64,000 nucleotides of DNA, taken from positions 620,001 through 684,000 of the forward strand of contig NZ_JACSMD010000001.1 in assembly GCF_018618475.1 (NCBI RefSeq). The letters are read 5' to 3'. This DNA is from Exiguobacterium sp. s122 (GTDB lineage: Bacteria > Bacillota > Bacilli > Exiguobacteriales > Exiguobacteriaceae). Numbering within the stretch: position 1 is the first letter of the stretch; every line of letters begins with the position of its first letter. The translations under genes were made by a program, and so were the position numbers. A model generated the notes under the pieces. That model was given only the letters and a program-made list of their open reading frames with translations. It did no database searches and had not been told where the DNA came from. Below are positions 38,234 to 49,532 of this stretch, one piece after another.

Positions 38234-38941
38234 TTACGGGACAAGGATGCCATAGATGAGTGCGGCGATGATGGCACCGATAATCGGTCCAACAACCGGA
38301 ATCCATGAGTAGCCCCAGTCAGATGTACCTTTGCCTTTGATTGGGAGTATCGCGTGCGCAATCCGCGGCCCGAGGTCACGGGCTGGGTTGATCGCATAAC
38401 CGGTCGTGCCCCCGAGCGAGAGACCGATTGAAACAATCAAGAACGCGACAACAATTGGGTTCAATCCATCCGCGAACGTATTCGCACCGAATGAGAGTAA
38501 GGCGAATACGAGGACGAACGTCCCGATAATCTCAGAGACCAAGTTGAACGGGGTGTTGCGAATCCCTGGAGCGGTCGAGAACGTAGCGAGTTTCGCACCT
38601 GGGTCATCCGTTGCATCATAATGCGGTTTGTAGTGCACGAACACAAGACATGCCCCGATGAATGCCCCGATGAACTGTGCGAGAATGTACATCGGCACAT
38701 CAGCCCACGGGAACGTACCGGCCGTCGCAAGCCCGATTGTAACGGCAGGGTTGATGTGCGCCCCTCCGTAGATTCCGGCTGCATAGACACCAATCATGAC
38801 GGCAAAGCCCCACCCGAACGTGATGACAATCCAGCCTGCGTTCTCCGCTTTCGAATGGCGAAGGACGACACCCGCGACGACACCGTTACCGAGCAAGATT
38901 AGTAGCATTGTACCGATAATTTCACTAACAAATGCTGACAT
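38234..38941 (-). CDS. glpF: Glycerol uptake facilitator GlpF
   Basis: 235 residues, six membrane helices and two half-helices with INPAVT (63-68) and the second motif INPARD near residue 190. Asp after the second NPA (NPARD) is characteristic of aquaglyceroporins. Passive glycerol entry, trapped by GlpK. GGGGAG precedes the start. First gene of the glpFK operon. Confidence 0.95.
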   Translation of the reverse strand: MSAFVSEIIGTMLLILLGNGVVAGVVLRHSKAENAGWIVITFGWGFAVMIGVYAAGIYGGAHINPAVTIGLATAGTFPWADVPMYILAQFIGAFIGACLVFVHYKPHYDATDDPGAKLATFSTAPGIRNTPFNLVSEIIGTFVLVFALLSFGANTFADGLNPIVVAFLIVSIGLSLGGTTGYAINPARDLGPRIAHAILPIKGKGTSDWGYSWIPVVGPIIGAIIAALIYGILVP

Positions 38942-38984
38942 GTGATACTCCCCTTTCCCATATTGAATTTTGACTTACCACTTC

Positions 38985-39013
38985 ATTATATCCCCAATTT
39001 GAAAGCGCTTCAA
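38985..39013 (-). promoter_or_regulatory. glpFK promoter overlapped by a candidate CcpA cre site
   Basis: Minus strand: TTGAAG, 17 nt, TATAAT (38985-38990). The plus strand TGAAAGCGCTTCA (39000-39012) overlaps the -35. Each half matches half of the cre consensus TGWAANCGNTNWCA, but the site is one base short. Position and near-symmetry suggest catabolite repression. No GlpP-type leader terminator is visible. Confidence 0.6.
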
Positions 39014-39026
39014 AACCAAGATATTC

Positions 39027-39059
39027 AAAAAAACCACTTTTTTATTTTCCAAGTGGCTT
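39027..39059 (-). terminator. Terminator of the TauE/SafE gene
   Basis: On the minus strand AAGCCACTT pairs with AAGTGGTTT (one wobble), followed by a run of Ts. It overlaps the gene's stop. Confidence 0.8.
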
Positions 39060-39896
39060 TTATTTGGTAAATCGCTTCGTAAAATCAAGGATGATGCCCA
39101 TTAAAAAAACGAGTAAGACGCCTAAACTCGCATACGTGAACGGCATCCAGAGGGGGGTCATCAAGTCGAGTGTGATCGAGAGGATGACGGTGACGTACAA
39201 ATAAGCGAGACGTCGTGAAATTTCTTTATCACGATAACGGCTCGTCATCGTCGCGCCGAGCGGTGCCCCGATAAAGGCACCGAAAATAAGGGCGGCCGGA
39301 ACGATTAAATCGAGTGTCAGTGACGGCAAATAACCGAGTAACCCCCCGAAGGCGATGAACAAGACGGCGGCGAGACTCGTCCCGACAGCCCGATGCGTCG
39401 AATAGCCGAGCCAACTGACGAGAAGCGGGACGATGATGAAGCCGCCACCGATACCGAGTAAGGCCGACAACAACCCGGCAATGGCACCGATAGCAATCGC
39501 AGCAACGGTCGTGTTTTGTTTTGGATTCCGTTTCGATGTTTTCTTTAGGAGCGTAACGGCAAAATAAGATAGGATAGCGAGATACAATACGTTCAGCACC
39601 CAATCACTCGTACCGGAGAAGGCGAGGACGAACCGGCTCGATAACTGTGCGGTTATAGCTCCAGTGAGCCCGATCATGAGACCGGACGACCACGAGACGT
39701 TGCCGAGTGACGTGTGCCGTTTCGCGCCGGCGAGACTCGTCCCGACGACAAAAAGAAGGGACGTGGCGACGGCTTCGGCCGCTGAATAGCCACTAAACAA
39801 GAGCACCGGGACGATGATGACCCCGCCACCGATTCCGAAAAACCCGGACAAGGTGCCGACGACGGCACCGAGCGGGATAAAGAGGAGAGACCACAT
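39060..39896 (-). CDS. TauE/SafE family sulfite/anion permease
   Basis: 278 residues from the ATG at 39896; a TTG nine bases upstream is less likely. Eight predicted helices arranged as two repeats, each with the family motif: GTLSGFFGIGGGVIIVPVLL near 18 and GLLSALLGIGGGFIIVPLLV near 150. Family members export or import sulfite, sulfonates or related anions; the substrate is not clear. Single gene. Confidence 0.9.
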   Translation of the reverse strand: MWSLLFIPLGAVVGTLSGFFGIGGGVIIVPVLLFSGYSAAEAVATSLLFVVGTSLAGAKRHTSLGNVSWSSGLMIGLTGAITAQLSSRFVLAFSGTSDWVLNVLYLAILSYFAVTLLKKTSKRNPKQNTTVAAIAIGAIAGLLSALLGIGGGFIIVPLLVSWLGYSTHRAVGTSLAAVLFIAFGGLLGYLPSLTLDLIVPAALIFGAFIGAPLGATMTSRYRDKEISRRLAYLYVTVILSITLDLMTPLWMPFTYASLGVLLVFLMGIILDFTKRFTK

Positions 39897-39974
39897 GCCG
39901 ATCAACTCGTTTCTATAAGAGATTCATTCTTTATGATAACGGAAACGAGAGCAGAATGGGAAACATGTCAGAAG

Positions 39975-40003
39975 CGAATATTTGTTCGTGTATGTGCTAT
40001 AAT
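39975..40003 (+). promoter_or_regulatory. LexA (SOS) box and -10 of uvrBA
   Basis: CGAATATTTGTTCG at 39975-39988 matches the Bacillus LexA/DinR consensus CGAAC-N4-GTTCG with one mismatch. TATAAT follows at 39998-40003. Placed to block RNA polymerase on the uvrB promoter. Confidence 0.82.
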
Positions 40004-40041
40004 CAAATCAATTATGTATGAAGAGAAAGTGAGGAATCATC

Positions 40042-42012
40042 ATGGATTCGATCCCGTTCGCATTACAATCGGAATATAAGCCGGGTGGCGACCAGCCGGA
40101 AGCGATACGACAGCTCGTCGAAGGTGTCAATCGCGGTGATCGCTACCAGACACTACTCGGTGCGACCGGTACCGGGAAGACGTTCACCGTCTCGAACGTC
40201 ATTCAAGAAGTGAAGAAACCGACGCTCGTCTTAGCCCACAACAAGACGCTCGCCGGCCAGCTCTACTCGGAGTTCAAAGAGTTCTTCCCGAACAACGCCG
40301 TCGAATACTTCGTCAGTTATTACGACTATTACCAGCCGGAAGCGTACGTTCCGTCGACGGACACGTTCATCGAGAAAGACGCGTCGATTAATGATGAGAT
40401 CGACAAACTACGTCACTCGGCGACGTCCGCCTTGTTCGAGCGGGACGACGTCATCATCGTCGCCTCGGTGTCGTGCATCTACGGTCTCGGTAACCCGGAA
40501 GAGTACCGCAGTCTCGTCCTCAGTCTCCGTGTCGGAAAAGAGATGGGACGCGATGAGATGCTTCGGAAGTTGATCGACATTCAATATGAACGAAACGACA
40601 TCGATTTTCAGCGTGGACGTTTTCGCGTACGGGGCGACGTCGTTGAGATTTTCCCGGCGTCTCGTGACGAGCATTGTATGCGCGTCGAATTTTTTGGTGA
40701 CGAGATTGACCGGATTCGGGAGATGGATCCGCTCACCGGTGAGATTATCGCCGACCGTGAGCACGTCGCCATCTTCCCGGCGTCCCACTTCGTCACGCGT
40801 GACGAGAAATTGCAAAAAGCGATCGTCAACATCGAAGCCGAGCTCGAAGAACAGCTCGAGAAGTTCCGTGAAGAAGGGAAACTGCTCGAGGCGCAACGTC
40901 TCGAACAGCGGACGCAATACGACTTAGAGATGATGCGGGAGATGGGCTACTGTTCAGGGATTGAGAACTATTCACGACACTTGAACCTCATGCCTGAAGG
41001 CGCGACGCCATATACGCTCATCGACTACTTCCCGAAAGACTTCCTGCTCGTCGCCGATGAGTCGCACGTGACGCTCCCGCAAGTGCGTGGGATGTATAAC
41101 GGCGACCAGGCACGGAAACAAGTGCTCGTCGACCACGGCTTCCGCTTGCCGTCGGCAAAAGACAACCGGCCGCTCAAGTTCGAAGAGTTCGAGAAAAAAC
41201 TGAGCCAAGCAATCTTCATCTCGGCGACACCAGGTCCGTATGAGCTGGAACATACACCAGAAATGATTGAACAGATCATCCGTCCGACCGGCCTTGTCGA
41301 CCCGACGATTGAGATTCATCCGATTAAAGGGCAAATCGACTACTTGATGGACCAAATCCGTGACCGCATTAAACAGGACGAACGTGTCCTCGTGACGACG
41401 CTCACGAAGAAGATGGCCGAAGACTTATCTGACTATCTTCGTGAGGCCGGCATCAAGGTCAACTACATGCATTCGGAGATCAAGACGCTCGAACGGATTG
41501 AGATCATTCGTGACCTTCGTCTCGGTAAGTATGACGTGCTCGTCGGCATCAACTTGCTCCGAGAAGGGCTCGATATTCCGGAAGTGAGTCTCGTCACGAT
41601 ACTAGATGCCGATAAGGAAGGGTTCCTTCGTTCGGACCGGTCACTCATCCAGACGATTGGCCGGGCGGCCCGAAACGCGAACGGACATGTCATCTTGTTC
41701 GCCGATAAGATGACCGATTCGATGCAACGCGCTATCGATGAGACCGATCGTCGTCGGACGATTCAATTGGCTTATAATGAAGAACACGGCATCACCCCAC
41801 AGACGATTCGAAAAGAAGTGCGCGGTGTCATCCGTGCGACGGTCGATGCCGAGGAGGAAGTGCTCGAGTCGCTCAGCTCGATGAAGCCGGCCGAGCGCGA
41901 GGCGGCAATTGCCAAACTAGAAGAAGAAATGAAACAAGCGGCCCGCGACCTCCAGTTCGAGCGGGCGGCCGAATTGCGTGACTTAATCTTGGAGTTGAAG
42001 GTAGGGAGTTAA
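40042..42012 (+). CDS. uvrB: Excinuclease ABC subunit B, UvrB
   Basis: 656 residues. Walker [17 protein letters not shown] near 38, beta-hairpin [20 protein letters not shown] that probes damage, helicase motifs with [16 protein letters not shown] and [13 protein letters not shown], and a C-terminal UVR domain (about 620-656) that recruits UvrC. UvrB verifies lesions after loading by UvrA. uvrA begins at the next base after the stop. Confidence 0.98.
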   Translation: MDSIPFALQSEYKPGGDQPEAIRQLVEGVNRGDRYQTLLGATGTGKTFTVSNVIQEVKKPTLVLAHNKTLAGQLYSEFKEFFPNNAVEYFVSYYDYYQPEAYVPSTDTFIEKDASINDEIDKLRHSATSALFERDDVIIVASVSCIYGLGNPEEYRSLVLSLRVGKEMGRDEMLRKLIDIQYERNDIDFQRGRFRVRGDVVEIFPASRDEHCMRVEFFGDEIDRIREMDPLTGEIIADREHVAIFPASHFVTRDEKLQKAIVNIEAELEEQLEKFREEGKLLEAQRLEQRTQYDLEMMREMGYCSGIENYSRHLNLMPEGATPYTLIDYFPKDFLLVADESHVTLPQVRGMYNGDQARKQVLVDHGFRLPSAKDNRPLKFEEFEKKLSQAIFISATPGPYELEHTPEMIEQIIRPTGLVDPTIEIHPIKGQIDYLMDQIRDRIKQDERVLVTTLTKKMAEDLSDYLREAGIKVNYMHSEIKTLERIEIIRDLRLGKYDVLVGINLLREGLDIPEVSLVTILDADKEGFLRSDRSLIQTIGRAARNANGHVILFADKMTDSMQRAIDETDRRRTIQLAYNEEHGITPQTIRKEVRGVIRATVDAEEEVLESLSSMKPAEREAAIAKLEEEMKQAARDLQFERAAELRDLILELKVGS

Positions 42013-44886
42013 ATGGCTGAAAAGAAAAATGCGATCGTCATCAAAGGGGCGCGCGTCAACAACTTGAAAAACATTGATATTGAGATTCCTCGGGACCAAC
42101 TCGTCGTCTTGACGGGTTTGTCCGGTTCCGGGAAGTCTTCGCTTGCCTTCGACACGATCTATGCGGAAGGACAGCGCCGTTACGTCGAGAGTTTGTCCGC
42201 GTATGCCCGTCAGTTCCTCGGACAGATGGATAAGCCGGACGTCGATACGATTGAAGGCTTAAGTCCGGCCATCTCGATCGACCAAAAGACGACGAGTCGC
42301 AACCCGCGCTCGACTGTCGGGACGGTGACGGAAATTTACGATTACTTACGCCTCTTGTTCGCCCGGATCGGGAAACCGGTCTGTCCGAATCACGGCATCG
42401 AAATCTCGAGCCAGACGATCTCGCAGATGGTCGACCAAGTGATGGAATTGCCGGAGAAGACACGCCTGCAAATCCTCGCCCCGATTGTCTCCGGTCGGAA
42501 AGGGACGCACGTCAAAGTGTTCGACTCGCTCAAAAAAGAAGGGTTCGTCCGCGTCCGTGTCAACGGTGAGACGATTGAGCTGACAGATGAGATTGAACTC
42601 GACAAGAATAAGAAACATTCGATTGAAGTCGTTGTCGACCGCCTCGTCGTCCGTCCTGACGTCGAGGGGCGTCTTGCTGACTCGCTCGAGACGGCGCTTC
42701 GCCTCGCGGACGGTCGGGCCATCATCGACAAGATGGATGGGACAGAGCTCCTCTTCAGCGAGCATCACGCCTGTCCGATTTGTGGATTCTCGATTGGCGA
42801 GCTCGAACCACGTATGTTTTCGTTCAACTCACCGTTCGGTGCATGCCCGACGTGTGACGGACTCGGGACGAAGCTCGACGTCGACCCGGAACTCGTCATC
42901 CCCGACGCGACGAAGACGCTGAAAGAAGGCGCGGTCGCAGCGTGGCAGCCGACGAGTTCGCAATATTACCCGCAACTGCTTGCGGCGATGTGTCATCATT
43001 TTGACATCGACATGGACGTCCCGTTCGAGCGGTTATCAAAGCGAGACCAAGACCTCGTCTTGAAAGGGACCGATCAAGAATCGTTCTTGTTCCGCTATGA
43101 GAACGATTTCGGTCAAGTTCGGACGAACACGATTTTCTTTGAAGGGGTGCTCCGTAACATCGAGCGTCGCTATAAAGAGACGACGTCCGATTATATCCGT
43201 GAACAGATGGAAATGTACATGGCAACCCATGCGTGTCCGACGTGTAACGGGTATCGGTTGAAAGAAGAGACGCTCGCCGTCAAGATTACCGGACATCACA
43301 TCGGTCAAGTGACGGAGTTGTCGGTCGTCAATGCGATCAACTTGTTCGATACCATCACGAGCGAGATTAGCGAGAAAGACCTCGCCATCGCCCGTCTCAT
43401 CTTGCAAGAGATTTGTGAGCGGCTCAGCTTCCTGAACAACGTCGGTCTCGACTATTTGACGTTGTCACGGGCGGCCGGTACGCTCTCGGGTGGAGAAGCG
43501 CAGCGGATTCGCCTCGCGACACAAATCGGGTCACGTCTCACCGGCGTCTTGTACGTCCTCGACGAACCGTCAATCGGTCTTCATCAACGGGATAACGACC
43601 GATTGATCGCGACGTTGAAACAGATGCGCGACATCGGCAACACGCTCATCGTCGTCGAGCATGACGAAGACACGATGATGGAAGCCGACTATTTGATTGA
43701 TATCGGTCCAGGTGCAGGTGAGCACGGTGGACAAGTAATCGCTGCCGGAACGCCGAAGCAGCTCATGAAAAACAAGGCGTCCTTGACGGGACAATATTTG
43801 GCTGGGAAGAAGTTCATCCCGCTCCCGACGGAACGAAAAGTACCGGATGAGCGCTTCCTTAAAATCTTGATGGCCGAAGAGAACAACTTGAAAGGGGTCG
43901 ACGTCTCGATTCCGCTTGGGATGTTCATCGCGGTCACTGGTGTCTCGGGATCTGGGAAATCGACACTCATCAACGAGATTCTTTACAAGTCACTCGCGCA
44001 CCACATTAACCGGGCGAAAGCGAAACCGGGTCGCCATAAGAAGATTGAAGGGCTCGACCAGATTGATAAAGTGATCGACATCGACCAATCCCCAATCGGA
44101 CGGACACCACGTTCGAACCCGGCGACATACACGGGTGTGTTCGACGATATTCGGGACGTGTTCGCCACGACGAACGAGGCGAAGATGCGCGGCTACAAGA
44201 AGGGCCGCTTCAGCTTCAACGTCAAAGGTGGGCGCTGTGAGGCATGCCGCGGAGACGGCATCATTAAGATTGAGATGCACTTCTTGCCGGATGTGTACGT
44301 ACCGTGTGAAGTGTGTCACGGGAAACGCTATAACCGGGAGACGCTCGAAGTGAAGTATAAAGGGAAGACGATTGCGGACGTCCTCGATATGACGATTGAG
44401 GAAGGGCTCGAATTCTTTGACAAAATTCCGAAAATCAAACGGAAGATTCAAACGATCTTTGACGTCGGTCTCGGTTACATGAAACTCGGCCAACCGGCGA
44501 CCGAGCTGTCAGGTGGGGAGGCGCAACGCGTCAAACTCGCGTCCGAACTCCATAAACGTTCGACCGGGAAGACGATTTATATTTTGGACGAACCGACGAC
44601 CGGGCTCCACGTCGACGATATCGCGCGACTGTTGAAAGTACTCCAGCGCCTTGTCGAGAACGGGGACACGGTGCTCGTCATCGAGCACAACCTCGACGTC
44701 ATCAAGTCGGCCGATTACTTGATTGACCTTGGTCCGGAAGGCGGGGACGGTGGCGGAACAATCGTCGCGACTGGGACGCCGGAAGAAGTCGCTGAAGTCG
44801 CAGGATCGTATACGGGCAAGTATTTGAAGCCGGTACTCGAGCGGGATGCAGCTCGGGCGAAACCGAAAGCAGGAAAACGGAAGTAA
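42013..44886 (+). CDS. uvrA: Excinuclease ABC subunit A, UvrA
   Basis: 957 residues. Two ABC modules: Walker [15 protein letters not shown] (about 31-44) and [14 protein letters not shown] (about 640-653), with signatures [15 protein letters not shown] and [15 protein letters not shown]. Zinc fingers CPICGF/CPTCDG and [14 protein letters not shown] are intact. Dimeric damage sensor that loads UvrB. Its start abuts uvrB, with GTAGGGAG inside the uvrB end. Confidence 0.98.
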   Translation: MAEKKNAIVIKGARVNNLKNIDIEIPRDQLVVLTGLSGSGKSSLAFDTIYAEGQRRYVESLSAYARQFLGQMDKPDVDTIEGLSPAISIDQKTTSRNPRSTVGTVTEIYDYLRLLFARIGKPVCPNHGIEISSQTISQMVDQVMELPEKTRLQILAPIVSGRKGTHVKVFDSLKKEGFVRVRVNGETIELTDEIELDKNKKHSIEVVVDRLVVRPDVEGRLADSLETALRLADGRAIIDKMDGTELLFSEHHACPICGFSIGELEPRMFSFNSPFGACPTCDGLGTKLDVDPELVIPDATKTLKEGAVAAWQPTSSQYYPQLLAAMCHHFDIDMDVPFERLSKRDQDLVLKGTDQESFLFRYENDFGQVRTNTIFFEGVLRNIERRYKETTSDYIREQMEMYMATHACPTCNGYRLKEETLAVKITGHHIGQVTELSVVNAINLFDTITSEISEKDLAIARLILQEICERLSFLNNVGLDYLTLSRAAGTLSGGEAQRIRLATQIGSRLTGVLYVLDEPSIGLHQRDNDRLIATLKQMRDIGNTLIVVEHDEDTMMEADYLIDIGPGAGEHGGQVIAAGTPKQLMKNKASLTGQYLAGKKFIPLPTERKVPDERFLKILMAEENNLKGVDVSIPLGMFIAVTGVSGSGKSTLINEILYKSLAHHINRAKAKPGRHKKIEGLDQIDKVIDIDQSPIGRTPRSNPATYTGVFDDIRDVFATTNEAKMRGYKKGRFSFNVKGGRCEACRGDGIIKIEMHFLPDVYVPCEVCHGKRYNRETLEVKYKGKTIADVLDMTIEEGLEFFDKIPKIKRKIQTIFDVGLGYMKLGQPATELSGGEAQRVKLASELHKRSTGKTIYILDEPTTGLHVDDIARLLKVLQRLVENGDTVLVIEHNLDVIKSADYLIDLGPEGGDGGGTIVATGTPEEVAEVAGSYTGKYLKPVLERDAARAKPKAGKRK

Positions 44887-44951
44887 GGTATAGAAATGGT
44901 GAGAAACGGGAACATGATTGACGTGTAACCAAACCAAAGGGGGAAACGAAC

Positions 44952-46121
44952 GTGAAACAAGAAATGCGTGAACTGATTCTCCAGCAAGTGAAAGACGGCA
45001 AGTTGACGATTGAGGAAGGCATGACCCAACTCGAGCGGCTCGAAAAACTTGAACCGGAACGCATCCAGGCACTCGAAGAACAGCAACAGACGGAAAAAGT
45101 CGACGCTTACTCGGTCGAATCGCTGACGACAAAACTGACGTCTGCGGTCGAGGGGCTTGTCACGAAGCTTCGTGACAGCGACTTCTCGTTTAGCTCGAAC
45201 TTCGGTCCGGAAGTGACGTACTCGAAGTCCTTCCCGTTCACCGGTAAAGACATCACCCTCGACTTGTTCAACGCCTCGGCGACAATCGTTTCGTCGGACA
45301 ACGAGGAGTGCGAGCTCATCGTCACGGGCCGGCCGCTCCGTCAACAAGATGCGGATAAGGCGCTCGAGCAGCTTCAGTCGGCCGTGAAACATTCGGTCAT
45401 CGGAGACCGTCTCGTTGTCTCGCTTCGTGACAAACTCGTCCGGGCGCACGTCGAACTGTACGTCCCACATCATCATTTCGACCACTTAAACGTTCAAACG
45501 TTAAACGGGGAAGTCCGTGCCGATGGGCTCGACGTCGAGAGCGTCCGCGTCCAGACGGCGAACGGTCGCATCGTCCTGCACGACGTCCACGCCTCCGAAC
45601 TGTTGCTCAACACCGGAAACGGTACGGTCGAAGTCGATGGAATTGAGACCGAGCTCGTCCACGTCCGGACGGGGAACGGGGCCGTCATTGTCGGAGGGAA
45701 GTACGACAAGGCCTCCCTCAAGACCGGTAACGGCAATATTCGGGCCGAACTCGCGACGGCTCGTCCAGCCAAGTTCGAACTCGTCTCGCTCGCCGGGAAC
45801 ATCCGCCTCGTCTTGCCACACGGCGTCGAGGTCGAAGGGGATCTTGAGACGAACTTCGGCGGCTTGCACTGTAACTTAGACGAACTCGAAATCGTCCGTG
45901 ACCGAAAAGACGTCGCCCAGCGCCGCCTTGAATTTATCTCTGGACGGGGCCAAACTCCGCGCATCGAAGTTGAAGCCGGCACACGTACCGGAACGATCGA
46001 CCTCGAGCACGGTTCACAGCACACACCGTCCACGTTCCTCGAAGAAGAGAAGCATGAACCGGTTGACCCGGTCGACCCGGTGAACCCAGGGGACTTGAAC
46101 AATCCGTTTCATCAGAAGTAA
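44952..46121 (+). CDS. DUF4097 beta-helix protein (YvlB-like)
   Basis: 389 residues from the GTG at 44952 behind AAGGGGGAAA. N-terminal SHOCT-like helical segment (EMRELILQQVKDGKLTIEEG) and coiled coil, then a DUF4097 domain (about 90-345) made of repeated short strands such as VRVQTANGRIVLHDVHASEL, LLNTGNGTVEVDGIETEL and KTGNGNIRAELATA. The tail is acidic and proline-rich (PVDPVDPVNPGDLNNP). Architecture matches Bacillus YvlB, found near uvrA and hprK and linked to membrane stress. Cytoplasmic by lack of a signal. Confidence 0.85.
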   Translation: MKQEMRELILQQVKDGKLTIEEGMTQLERLEKLEPERIQALEEQQQTEKVDAYSVESLTTKLTSAVEGLVTKLRDSDFSFSSNFGPEVTYSKSFPFTGKDITLDLFNASATIVSSDNEECELIVTGRPLRQQDADKALEQLQSAVKHSVIGDRLVVSLRDKLVRAHVELYVPHHHFDHLNVQTLNGEVRADGLDVESVRVQTANGRIVLHDVHASELLLNTGNGTVEVDGIETELVHVRTGNGAVIVGGKYDKASLKTGNGNIRAELATARPAKFELVSLAGNIRLVLPHGVEVEGDLETNFGGLHCNLDELEIVRDRKDVAQRRLEFISGRGQTPRIEVEAGTRTGTIDLEHGSQHTPSTFLEEEKHEPVDPVDPVNPGDLNNPFHQK

Positions 46122-46127
46122 TGCACG

Positions 46128-46156
46128 ACCCGGAGGTGATGCCTCCGGGTTCTTTT
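46128..46156 (+). terminator. Rho-independent terminator
   Basis: ACCCGGAGG pairs with CCTCCGGGT around TGATG, followed by TCTTTT. Confidence 0.82.
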
Positions 46157-46173
46157 ATAGAGGGAGGGGTCAC

Positions 46174-46530
46174 ATGCGGCGATTCGTTTCGGTATACGGA
46201 GGGGTGTTGATTGCGGTACTGTTGCTCGTCGGATGTGACGATGCGCAACGCGTCGTCAACGGAACCGAGCCGGCTGACGACGAAGCAATCGCCGTCGCCT
46301 GGTCTTACATCACCGCGCGCAATTGGCAGGGAACGAGTGACGAGGGGCAAAACGCCGAGGTGAACCGAATCGTCATCAAGGACGGCTTCGAGCTTTTTGA
46401 CGAGACGCTCATTGGGGAAGAAGTGCTCGCGGTTTCGTTCGTGTCTGAACCCGACAGCGTCGTCGGCGCCCCGATCGTGTTGCTTTCGCCAAAGACGAAC
46501 GAAGTCATTGGGTATATTCCGAGCGAGTAA
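46174..46530 (+). CDS. Small lipoprotein of unknown function
   Basis: 118 residues. Signal peptide with lipobox LLLVGC (Cys about 21). The mature part has a PepSY/YpeB-like feel (AIAVAWSYITARNWQGTSDE, then VLAVSFVSEP and LLSPKTNEVIGYIPSE), but I cannot assign a family. GAGGGAGGGG precedes the ATG. A terminator on each side makes it a single-gene unit. Confidence 0.75.
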   Translation: MRRFVSVYGGVLIAVLLLVGCDDAQRVVNGTEPADDEAIAVAWSYITARNWQGTSDEGQNAEVNRIVIKDGFELFDETLIGEEVLAVSFVSEPDSVVGAPIVLLSPKTNEVIGYIPSE

Positions 46531-46551
46531 GGCTGATTTCCCATACGATAA

Positions 46552-46596
46552 GAAAGAGAGGAGCGGCACCCCATGCGGGATGACGCTCCTCTCTTT
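46552..46596. terminator. Bidirectional terminator
   Basis: AAAGAGAGGAGCG and CGCTCCTCTCTTT form a 13-bp stem between convergent genes. Confidence 0.85.
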
Positions 46597-46619
46597 GTTC
46601 ACGATGTAACCATATTTGG

Positions 46620-46976
46620 TTATAGATTCATCTCGTACTCCATCTGTTCCCATTCCATCATTGGGGCTTCATACAGCGTGAACGAGCCAATCGCCAAGAC
46701 GATGAAGAGAATCGGTCCGGCGATGAGTAAGAAAATCCCAAGGTTACGCATTTTACGCGACCGTTTCCAATAGAAGATGATGGCGACGATCATCGAGATG
46801 AGCGAGCCGGATAAGAAAAAGCCGACGATGTTCAAAATGAATAATAACAGAACCGTTTCGTTTTTCGTCGCGGCGTACTCGCGCCACATGTCGATGAGTG
46901 ACTTGATGAGATAGACGAGTGCCGCAATCCCAATGATAAATACAAAGATGACCGCAATCACAAATAGTGAGTTCAT
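46620..46976 (-). CDS. Small membrane protein of unknown function
   Basis: 118 residues from the ATG at 46976, preceded by AAAGGAGGTGA (a perfect ribosome site). Three membrane helices at about 5-28, 45-68 and 78-100. A basic loop KRSRKMRN and a Met/Glu-rich tail. No family recognised. It is divergent from hprK. Confidence 0.75.
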   Translation of the reverse strand: MNSLFVIAVIFVFIIGIAALVYLIKSLIDMWREYAATKNETVLLLFILNIVGFFLSGSLISMIVAIIFYWKRSRKMRNLGIFLLIAGPILFIVLAIGSFTLYEAPMMEWEQMEYEMNL

Positions 46977-47125
46977 GAATTTCACCTCCTTTAATGGTCT
47001 ATACCCTATTTACGGCGCTCATATAAAATTGTTTCATTTATTTCTGACACACCACGACTCACTTTCGCTGACACCAAGTATAGAGAGCTATGATACAATA
47101 ATGAGCGTGAAAGGGGCAGATACTC

Positions 47126-48064
47126 ATGCAAAATATCGTACGTACGGCTCAACTCGTTGAGCGCTTCAAATTAAAAGTCGTCGCGGGGGAAGAAGGACTT
47201 CACCGTCCTGTCGCCACGCCGGATCTCAGTCGCCCGGGACTCGTCCTTGCCGGCTACTATACGCACTATGCGAAGAACCGCCTGCAAGTGCTCGGAAAGA
47301 CAGAGCTCACGTTTTATGCGAGCCTGTCCGAGGAGAGTCGCCGTGAACGCGCGAAGATTCTTTGCACCGAGCTGACACCAGGCATTCTCATCACGCGCGG
47401 CTTTGACATCCCGAAAGAGATTTTAGAACAGGCGGAGGCGGCGAACGTACCGCTCATGCAGACGAACGCAGTGACGACATCAATCGAATCACAAATCACG
47501 AACTTCCTCGAGATGGAGCTCGCACCGATGACGGCGATGCACGGCGTCCTCGTCGACATTTATGGCGTCGGCGTCCTCATTAAAGGACAGAGCGGTGTCG
47601 GAAAATCGGAGACGGCGCTCGAGCTCGTCAAGCGCGGGCATCGTCTCGTCGCCGACGATTCGGTCGAGATTCGCCAGACCGGTGATCAACTCCTCGTCGG
47701 ATCGGCACCGAAACTCATCCGTCATTTGCTCGAGATTCGCGGGATTGGCATCATCGACGTCATGACGCTCTTCGGGGCAGGTGCCGTCCGTTCGCATAAG
47801 AAGATTAGCCTCATCGTCAACCTCGAGAACTGGGACGCAGGGAAAGTCTATGACCGTGTCGGGCTCGACCATAACACGATGAAGATTATCGATAGCGAAG
47901 TGCCACTCCTTACGATTCCGGTCCGTCCGGGACGTAACTTGGCCGTCATCGTCGAAGTTGCGGCGATGAACTATCGTCTTCAAAACATGGGCATCAATAC
48001 CGCGGAAGAGTTCGCCGAGCGTCTCGCGAACGCGATCCACGATAACGAAGGGGACATGGAATGA
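47126..48064 (+). CDS. hprK: HPr kinase/phosphorylase
   Basis: 312 residues. N-terminal domain (about 1-125), then the kinase domain with Walker [15 protein letters not shown] (about 153-166) and the family signature [20 protein letters not shown] near 205. It phosphorylates HPr on Ser46 in response to glycolytic intermediates, enabling CcpA control; this links it to the cre and CggR signals in the window. First gene of hprK-lgt-ppaX-yvoF. Extended -10 TGATACAAT at 47091-47099. Confidence 0.97.
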   Translation: MQNIVRTAQLVERFKLKVVAGEEGLHRPVATPDLSRPGLVLAGYYTHYAKNRLQVLGKTELTFYASLSEESRRERAKILCTELTPGILITRGFDIPKEILEQAEAANVPLMQTNAVTTSIESQITNFLEMELAPMTAMHGVLVDIYGVGVLIKGQSGVGKSETALELVKRGHRLVADDSVEIRQTGDQLLVGSAPKLIRHLLEIRGIGIIDVMTLFGAGAVRSHKKISLIVNLENWDAGKVYDRVGLDHNTMKIIDSEVPLLTIPVRPGRNLAVIVEVAAMNYRLQNMGINTAEEFAERLANAIHDNEGDME

Positions 48065-48882
48065 TGGTGGAACCGACGTTTGATCGTGTAGCATTTGAAA
48101 TCGGGTCGCTGCCGATTTACTGGTACGGGATGATTATCGCCTTCGGGGCGATGCTCGGACTCGTACTCGCCTTGTTCGAAGCGAAACGCATCAACTATGA
48201 TTCGGAACGACTCGTCGACGTCGTCATTTGGTCGATTCCGATTAGTATCGTCTTCGCCCGCGTGTACTATGTCGTCTTCCAATGGGATTACTATAGCCAA
48301 AACCTCGGGCAAATCATCGATATCCGGCAAGGTGGTATCGCGATTCACGGGGCGATCTTCGGAGCGCTCCTCGTCGTCATCGTCTACAGCATGCGCAAGT
48401 CGATGTCGTTCTGGAAAGTGACGGACATCCTCGCGCCGTCGCTCCTACTCGGCCAAGCGATCGGACGTTGGGGCAACTTCATGAACCAAGAAGCGCATGG
48501 GGATGAGACAACGCGTAGCTTCCTAGAAGGCACGCTCCGCCTCCCGGATTGGATTGTGAATCAGATGTTCATCGACGGGGCGTATTACTTGCCGACATTC
48601 TTGTTCGAGAGCATGTGGAACCTTCTCGGGGTCATCGTCCTCGTCGTCTGGCGTATGGTCGGGAACCCGCCACGCGGCTATATCTTCTTGTCGTACCTCG
48701 TCTGGTACTCGGTTGGCCGCTTCTATATCGAAGGACTCCGGACGGACAGCCTCATGGCTGGAGACTTACGGACGGCCCAAATCGTCTCGATTTTGATGAT
48801 TGTCTTCGGAATTGTCATGATGGTCGTACGCCGCAAAGCGAAACGATATGATGACCCTTCAGAGAAAGGACTGTTTGATTAA
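48061..48882 (+). CDS. lgt: Prolipoprotein diacylglyceryl transferase Lgt
   Basis: 273 residues, seven membrane helices. The Lgt signature [13 protein letters not shown] (about 139-151) is present, with HGAIFGALL before it and [14 protein letters not shown] after. It transfers diacylglycerol from phosphatidylglycerol to lipobox cysteines, the first step for the lipoproteins in this window. Overlaps hprK by four bases (ATGA). Confidence 0.97.
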   Translation: MMVEPTFDRVAFEIGSLPIYWYGMIIAFGAMLGLVLALFEAKRINYDSERLVDVVIWSIPISIVFARVYYVVFQWDYYSQNLGQIIDIRQGGIAIHGAIFGALLVVIVYSMRKSMSFWKVTDILAPSLLLGQAIGRWGNFMNQEAHGDETTRSFLEGTLRLPDWIVNQMFIDGAYYLPTFLFESMWNLLGVIVLVVWRMVGNPPRGYIFLSYLVWYSVGRFYIEGLRTDSLMAGDLRTAQIVSILMIVFGIVMMVVRRKAKRYDDPSEKGLFD

Positions 48883-49532
48883 TGGATACGTTACTGTTTG
48901 ATTTGGACGGGACGCTGCTCGATACGAACCCACTTATTCTTGCGAGCTTCCGTCATACACTCGGCTATTACTTCCCGCATGAGACGTATCGGGATGAGGA
49001 TTTGTATCCGTTCATCGGCCCGACGCTCGAGAAGTCGTTCCGGGAACTGAACGAACCAGAGTGGAAAGAGATGCAGGCGTTTTATCGAAGCTTCAATATC
49101 GCGATGCATGATGCACTCGTCGCCGAGTATCCGGGCGTCATCGAAGGGCTTCAGCGTCTGCATGCGAAAGGCTACAAGATGGGGATCGTCACGTCGAAAG
49201 GGCGTCCTGTCGTCGAACAAGGGTTGCGCTTGTTCAAAATCGACCACTTGTTCGACGTCGTCATCACAGCCGATGACGTTGAAAACGAGAAGCCACACGC
49301 CGAACCGGTCGAACGCGCCCTTCGCGCCCTCGATTCGACGCCTGAACGGGCCGTCATGGTCGGGGACAACGATACGGACATCTTTAGCGGTAAGAATGCC
49401 GGGACGAAGACAGTCGCCGTCGGTTGGGCCTTGAAGGGCCGTGCCTTCCTCGAGGCGCTCGAGCCGGACGTAATCATCGAGTCGATGGAACACTTCGAAG
49501 CGTGGCTTGACGAGGTTACGATCCATGCGTAA
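48882..49532 (+). CDS. ppaX: Pyrophosphatase PpaX (HAD superfamily)
   Basis: 216 residues. HAD motif I FDLDGTLLDTN at the start, motif II VTSKG near 105, and motif IV MVGDNDTDIFSGKNAGT near 165. PpaX hydrolyses the pyrophosphate made when HprK dephosphorylates P-Ser-HPr; the operon position after hprK-lgt is as in Bacillus. Its start codon shares one base with the lgt stop (TAATG). Confidence 0.93.
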   Translation: MDTLLFDLDGTLLDTNPLILASFRHTLGYYFPHETYRDEDLYPFIGPTLEKSFRELNEPEWKEMQAFYRSFNIAMHDALVAEYPGVIEGLQRLHAKGYKMGIVTSKGRPVVEQGLRLFKIDHLFDVVITADDVENEKPHAEPVERALRALDSTPERAVMVGDNDTDIFSGKNAGTKTVAVGWALKGRAFLEALEPDVIIESMEHFEAWLDEVTIHA

